IMG/VR virus record: IMGVR_UViG_3300036719_002747 | Location: 1 to 21,135 of that record | Length of the DNA stretch: 21,135 nucleotides | Direction: 5' to 3' (one strand) | Origin: a virus | In this document: in pieces, positions 18,535-21,135 of the stretch | Numbering within the stretch: position 1 is the stretch's first letter | How the letters are laid out: each line of letters starts with the position of its first letter | Notes under the pieces: generated by a model | Database searches by the model: none | Told to the model about the DNA's origin: nothing | What the model saw: only the letters and a program-made list of their open reading frames with translations | Translations under genes and position numbers: made by a program

Positions 18535-18676
18535 CAACGTAAAGGCACGGGTCGAACCCGTCCTCCCATTGCAGTTCCTCGTCGTCCGTCATCGGCACGC
18601 CGTCATGCGTCTGGCACGTGAGCATGGAGCAGAATCCGTGCTCCAGCCCGTAGAGGTACCACTCGTCCAGTGTCAT
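18497..18676 (-). CDS. small hypothetical protein, 59 aa
   Basis: The ATG lies inside the previous stop (ATGA, 18673-18676). The protein starts MTLDEWYLYGLEHGFCS, has TCQTHDG (about 20-26), an acidic DDEELQWEDG (about 31-40) and ends in a beta strand (CLYVVRVWVEG). I recall this order (DEWYxxGxxxGFCS, then THDG, then an acidic run, then a C-terminal strand) from small actinophage proteins of unknown function. Codon use and the coupled start support it. Confidence 0.75.
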   Translation of the reverse strand: MTLDEWYLYGLEHGFCSMLTCQTHDGVPMTDDEELQWEDGFDPCLYVVRVWVEGSPAGG

Positions 18677-18864
18677 TCAGGGTTCCAGTCTGTCCATGCC
18701 GCATCAGGATGGCGGCCGAACCACCAGTCCCGACATTCGGCGCAGCCCCACACATACACGATCTGGCCGTCGTATGTTTCGGCTACCACGTAGCCAGCCG
18801 CTGGGGCGTTCCAATGGCTGCCGTTGATCTCACAAAGATGGCTAGAAGCCTTCCGACGCGCCAA
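18673..18864 (-). CDS. small CxxC protein, 63 aa
   Basis: The TTG start at 18864 is preceded by GAAGGGA 6 bases upstream; a TTG at 18885 lacks such a site. It overlaps the upstream zinc protein by 23 bases. The protein has CEINGSHW near residue 11, a beta-like middle (YDGQIVYVWG), then CAECRDWWFGRHPDAAW, where the Cys pair and the Cys11/His residues may bind zinc, and an acidic, Trp-rich end. Function unknown. Confidence 0.6.
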   Translation of the reverse strand: MARRKASSHLCEINGSHWNAPAAGYVVAETYDGQIVYVWGCAECRDWWFGRHPDAAWTDWNPE

Positions 18865-19159
18865 GCCAGTTCCCTTCCAGATCAAAGTCGTGGCGGGTTA
18901 CCCGACCGGATCGGATTGCGCCGCACTCGTCGCAGTAGTGGTCGACGTTGTAGTGGCCCTCAGCCCATCGGCGGCGCTCAATCGTGCGACAGTGACGGCA
19001 CGGTTCAGCGATCGGCGGCAGCCCCGAGTCTGCGCTGACAACAAGCGCCCATCCCTTGTCCATGCACTCTGGACAGCGGTACAGCGGTTCGGAGAACCGG
19101 CTCGCTGGGCGTTTGGGGAACGATGCGGTTGGTGCTTGTGCCTGCTCAGTCGGTGCCAC
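18842..19159 (-). CDS. zinc-finger protein, 105 aa
   Basis: The GTG start at 19159 overlaps the helicase-loader-like gene by 14 bases and has AAGGAG 7 bases upstream. Two Cys pairs, CPEC (about residues 29-32) and CRHC (about 54-57), frame a glycine-rich loop, and a third CDEC (about 75-78) with nearby His suggests a second small zinc site. Paired zinc ribbons like these occur in phage replication-module proteins that bind DNA or RNA. The coupled position behind initiator and loader genes supports a replication-linked role, but I cannot name it. Confidence 0.7.
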   Translation of the reverse strand: MAPTEQAQAPTASFPKRPASRFSEPLYRCPECMDKGWALVVSADSGLPPIAEPCRHCRTIERRRWAEGHYNVDHYCDECGAIRSGRVTRHDFDLEGNWLGASEGF

Positions 19160-19607
19160 TGGTCAACTCCTTCAGTGTGGTTGCTCGTCGTTTCTCGGTG
19201 TACGTGTTGATGAACCGGTCGCGCAGCCTGTCTAACTGGCGCATATCGTCGACGGGGACGCCCTGAAGTCCACCGCAAAGTTCGTACACAATCCGGCTTG
19301 CCACCCGGTCCGGTGTTGGCCCGGTGATCGGGGTACGCGACTGGGCTTGACTGGCTGAGTCGACGATAGCGCGCCATTGCTGGTCGGCTTGCGAGCGGCT
19401 GCCAATGGCAAGGTCGATCACGTCTGCCGGAGTCGGCTGCCAGCGTTGAGTGACGAACAGTTGGTTGACCGCGCGGATGGCTGCGTCAGGCCGGTCGATT
19501 GTGGTCAAGGCGTTGGCGTAGAACGTCTTTCGGGTGCCTGTCATGTCTGCCTGCGGCCATAGTTCGCCGATGAGGCTGGCGACCTTGACGGCTTCCTCTG
19601 GGGTCAC
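19146..19607 (-). CDS. helicase-loader-like replication protein
   Basis: The GTG start overlaps the initiator stop (GTGA, 19604-19607). The protein is helical: TPEEAVKVASLIGELWPQ (about residues 2-19), then an FYANALTTI block, then AAIRAVNQLFVTQRWQPTPADVIDL (about 43-67, read in parts), followed by a polar linker and a C-terminal helical region. This resembles phage helicase loader proteins of the G40P-inhibitor type, which bring the replicative helicase to the origin. An initiator gene upstream with origin repeats inside it supports that role. No P-loop is seen, so it would not be an ATPase. Confidence 0.65.
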   Translation of the reverse strand: MTPEEAVKVASLIGELWPQADMTGTRKTFYANALTTIDRPDAAIRAVNQLFVTQRWQPTPADVIDLAIGSRSQADQQWRAIVDSASQAQSRTPITGPTPDRVASRIVYELCGGLQGVPVDDMRQLDRLRDRFINTYTEKRRATTLKELTSGTD

Positions 19608-20512
19608 AGCCCCATTGCTTTCATCTGTCGGACCATCTCGGTTACGTCCTCGTCGTTGGTTGTTGGTTTGGTTCGGCTGAGAGCCACCCTGCACTGGTCC
19701 CAGTGGTCGCGCAGTGCCCCGGCGGATCGGATCTGGTCGGCCCAGCAGAACCCTTTGCGGTCTGGGCTGGAAAGCCGATCGAAGATAGCATACACCATCG
19801 TCGCCACGTCGTCGGGGGATGGGGCCGGGCCGTCCACATGTTTCGGTCCCCGCTTCAGCAGCAGCCGCATGTCGCGCACCCACGCCGCCGAGACCTTCGG
19901 TCGCGAACCCCGCTGGTCCTGCACCTTGTCGGCCAGCAGTGTGCAGAGAGCCGTGACTTCCTGTTCGTCGTCAGGCGCAGCGACGGCGGGCAAACCGCCG
20001 GAGCCTGAAGAAAGAGCCTGAAGTGAATATGCATTGGTATCTTCGGTATTACCTTCATAGGGGTGTTGGGAATCCGCAGGGGGGGTGTTGGGAATCCGCA
20101 CCCCGGGGTGTTGGGAATCCGCAGTCGTCCAGTCTACGAGGTAGTATTTCTGGCTGCCGTGCTCCGGATGCCCAACGATCTGATGCCGCAGCAACCCGGT
20201 TTCCTGCAACCGCCTGATAGCGTCACGGACCCGGCCGACTGACAGGCTCAACTGCTCGGCCACATCGTCGTAGCGCAGTTTCACCCACGGCAACGACGGG
20301 TCATCCGCAGCGAATCGTCGGGTCTCCCCGGCTGCGTCCCGAATCCAATTCCACTTCCAGACACGCATCAGCACCAGCGAGTCGACGGTCGCGCTCGTCC
20401 TGCTGATACCAGCCTCCACGAGCAGGTCGACCACCCGTGGGTGATAGACGACCGCATCGTGGTGGACGCCTTGGGTTACGAACGCTGGCGCAGCGTCCAC
20501 GAAGTCACTCAT
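19604..20512 (-). CDS. replication initiator (lambda O-like arrangement)
   Basis: A 302-residue protein. Residues about 75-130 form a winged helix (LRYDDVAEQLSLSVGRVRDAIRR, then TGLLRHQIVG and a KYYLVDW wing). Residues about 131-151 are encoded by three 19-bp repeats; 151-172 is a flexible Ser/Gly/Asn linker encoded by AT-rich DNA. Residues about 185-302 form a helical C-terminal domain (VRDMRLLLKRG, then DDVATMVYAIFDRL, FCWADQIRSAGALRDHW). In lambda O the N-terminal domain binds iterons in its own gene and the C-terminal domain binds the loader. The ATG (20512) has AAGGGA upstream; the longer frame to 20671 crosses the promoter region. Confidence 0.8.
   Translation of the reverse strand: MSDFVDAAPAFVTQGVHHDAVVYHPRVVDLLVEAGISRTSATVDSLVLMRVWKWNWIRDAAGETRRFAADDPSLPWVKLRYDDVAEQLSLSVGRVRDAIRRLQETGLLRHQIVGHPEHGSQKYYLVDWTTADSQHPGVRIPNTPPADSQHPYEGNTEDTNAYSLQALSSGSGGLPAVAAPDDEQEVTALCTLLADKVQDQRGSRPKVSAAWVRDMRLLLKRGPKHVDGPAPSPDDVATMVYAIFDRLSSPDRKGFCWADQIRSAGALRDHWDQCRVALSRTKPTTNDEDVTEMVRQMKAMGL
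20007..20123. repeat. candidate replication origin: iterons plus AT-rich stretch
   Basis: Three identical 19-bp copies of GGGGTGTTGGGAATCCGCA lie at 20060-20078, 20082-20100 and 20105-20123, spaced 22 and 23 bp. The 54 bases beside them (20007-20060) contain 21 G/C, so about 61% A+T, in an otherwise GC-rich window. All of it lies inside the initiator gene. The unequal spacing puts copy 2 in a different reading frame from copies 1 and 3, so the DNA is conserved rather than the peptide. This matches an iteron-type origin with an unwinding element. Confidence 0.65.
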
Positions 20513-20540
20513 CGCACCATCCCTTCGGCGAGTGTCCGGC

Positions 20541-20546
20541 AACATA
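20541..20546 (-). promoter_or_regulatory. -10 for leftward replication operon
   Basis: On the minus strand TATGTT lies about 30 bases before the initiator ATG; AAGGGA serves as ribosome binding site. It faces the plus-strand promoter at 20553. Confidence 0.45.
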
Positions 20547-20552
20547 GCAGCG

Positions 20553-20561
20553 TGATAAGAT
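20553..20561 (+). promoter_or_regulatory. extended -10 for rightward operon
   Basis: TGA-TAAGAT, close to the consensus TATAAT with a TGn extension. Transcription would start near 20568 and give a leader of about 80 bases before the GTG at 20647. Together with the facing minus element at 20541 it forms a compact divergent promoter region. Confidence 0.55.
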
Positions 20562-20583
20562 CCCCGCACAACCATCCCGCGGT

Positions 20584-20621
20584 CGTCCGGTGTCCAGCCC
20601 CCCCAGTGTGGGCACCGGACG
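20584..20621 (+). other. hairpin in leader of rightward operon
   Basis: CGTCCGGTG (20584-20592) is exactly complementary to CACCGGACG (20613-20621), with a further 2 bp after a mismatch. The loop is C/G rich. It lies in the presumed 5' leader between the promoter at 20553 and the GTG at 20647. It may act as an RNA structure, attenuator or operator. Confidence 0.45.
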
Positions 20622-20646
20622 CCGTGGGAAGATCGAAGGGGACGTT

Positions 20647-20955
20647 GTGGCAGAGCGGTACGCCATTCCACAACAGGTACAGAGGAACGCCAAGCACGGC
20701 CTGAAGTTGCGTGCCGACCTCAACCGTGGCGGCACAGACGTTGGCGTCAACACGGCGAGAATTCTTGCAGCCGGTGGCAGCATCGGCATTGAGAAAGTTA
20801 GGCACATCAACCGGTACTTCCCTCGTCACGCAGGCGACAATTTGGACGACAAGAAATCCAACGGTTGGATCGCATGGCAGTTGTGGGGCGGGTCGGCCGC
20901 TTGGGCGTGGACCCGTGGCATTATCCGCAGGGCTGACGCAGAGTCCAAGCGGTAA
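20647..20955 (+). CDS. phage protein with head-protein-associated small domain, 102 aa
   Basis: The GTG start is preceded by AAGGGGA; the open frame continues upstream to 20590 through the hairpin, which argues for the later start. The protein begins MAERYAIPQQVQRNAKHGL, continues with GGTDVGVNTARILAAGG (about residues 27-43), HINRYFPRHAGD (about 53-64) and NGWIAWQLWGGSAAWAWTR (about 72-90). This order matches a short domain seen fused to phage head proteins such as proheads' proteases or portals, and also alone. It probably heads a rightward structural operon that continues beyond the window. The exact role is unknown. Confidence 0.65.
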   Translation: MAERYAIPQQVQRNAKHGLKLRADLNRGGTDVGVNTARILAAGGSIGIEKVRHINRYFPRHAGDNLDDKKSNGWIAWQLWGGSAAWAWTRGIIRRADAESKR

Positions 20956-20961
20956 CCGGCT

Positions 20962-21120
20962 ATGCCAGCCGCGTCGATCGTGCTTTGGCGTGTGACCGGC
21001 GACGGCCACAGCCCAAGGTTCTATCCGACTGAGCGGGCCGCCCGGGCACAGGCCAAGTCGATAGGCGGGACGGCCGATCGGATAGAAGTTGTGTTGGAGC
21101 ACCCTCAGCCGCCTGAGTGA
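20962..21120 (+). CDS. small hypothetical protein, 52 aa
   Basis: A 52-residue protein that follows the preceding stop by 6 bases. It opens with a strand (ASIVLWRVTG), has FYPTERAARAQAKSIGG (about residues 20-36) as strand-helix, then IEVVLEHPQPPE. Similar tiny alpha/beta proteins are common in phages. Its stop overlaps a following GTG (GTGA). Real by position and coupling, function unknown. Confidence 0.6.
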   Translation: MPAASIVLWRVTGDGHSPRFYPTERAARAQAKSIGGTADRIEVVLEHPQPPE

Positions 21121-21135
21121 CTGCGGTACTTCAGT
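21117..21135 (+). CDS. start of next gene, cut by window end
   Basis: A GTG overlaps the preceding stop (GTGA, 21117-21120) and opens a frame reading VTAVLQ before the sequence ends. Only the overlap pattern supports it. Confidence 0.35.

Noticed and set aside
18295-18537. Minus-strand open frame of 80 codons between the HicA-like gene and the gene at 18497
   Set aside because: It runs across both divergent promoters and lacks a ribosome binding site or leaderless -10. The plus-strand zinc-protein gene with a good promoter explains the region better.

Overview
The window looks like part of the genome of a tailed bacteriophage (Caudoviricetes) that infects an actinobacterium. The evidence is dense packing with 1 to 14 base start/stop overlaps, frequent GTG starts, high GC, TAnnnT promoters in front of leaderless starts, and recognisable phage protein families: head-to-tail connector, major tail protein, tail-terminator-like and gp10-like proteins, collagen-like fibre, CHAP endolysin, r1t-type holin, ClpP-like protease, GP88, DUF1360 and HNH nucleases. 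No rRNA, tRNA, CRISPR array or insertion sequence was seen. Nearly everything from 541 to 20512 reads on the minus strand. Plus-strand genes are the two at the left edge, three isolated small ones (2406, 16564, 18379) and a group at the right edge. Layout, left to right. 1-503: two coupled unknown genes (+). 541-1445: a four-gene overlapping operon of small proteins (-), preceded by a leaderless promoter and a 14-bp-period repeat array. 1591-2382: GP88 (-). 2406-2603: small leaderless gene (+). 2600-5194: gp10-like protein, two small proteins, tail-terminator-like protein, an unknown and a CHAP endolysin (-). 5215-9415: one-TM protein, collagen-like fibre, baseplate-type protein and major tail protein (-). 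9485-10204: head-to-tail connector (-). 10253-13914: two HNH-related genes, a PD-(D/E)XK-like protein, a muralytic lipoprotein, two helix-turn-helix proteins and a calcineurin-like phosphoesterase (-). 13946-16531: small proteins, two membrane proteins and a ClpP-like protease (-). 16564-18298: DUF1360 membrane protein (+), r1t holin, a capsid-like virion protein and an orphan HicA-like protein (-). 18379-20512: a small zinc protein (+), then small proteins, a helicase-loader-like protein and a replication initiator (-). 20647-21135: start of a rightward operon (+). Two things stand out. First, the replication initiator gene carries three identical 19-bp repeats spaced 22 and 23 bp, followed by an AT-rich stretch. 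The repeats are read in different frames, so the DNA rather than the peptide is conserved. This matches the plan of the phage lambda O gene, where the origin lies inside the initiator gene and the helicase loader (lambda P) follows. Second, at least nine unit-leading genes, and perhaps eleven, have a TAnnnT -10 hexamer exactly 6 bases (once 7) before the start codon and no ribosome binding site, which indicates systematic leaderless expression. The structural genes are also in an unusual order (connector, major tail, fibre, lysin, then terminator and gp10), and no tape measure gene is visible. All family names come from reading the sequence by eye; no search was run.
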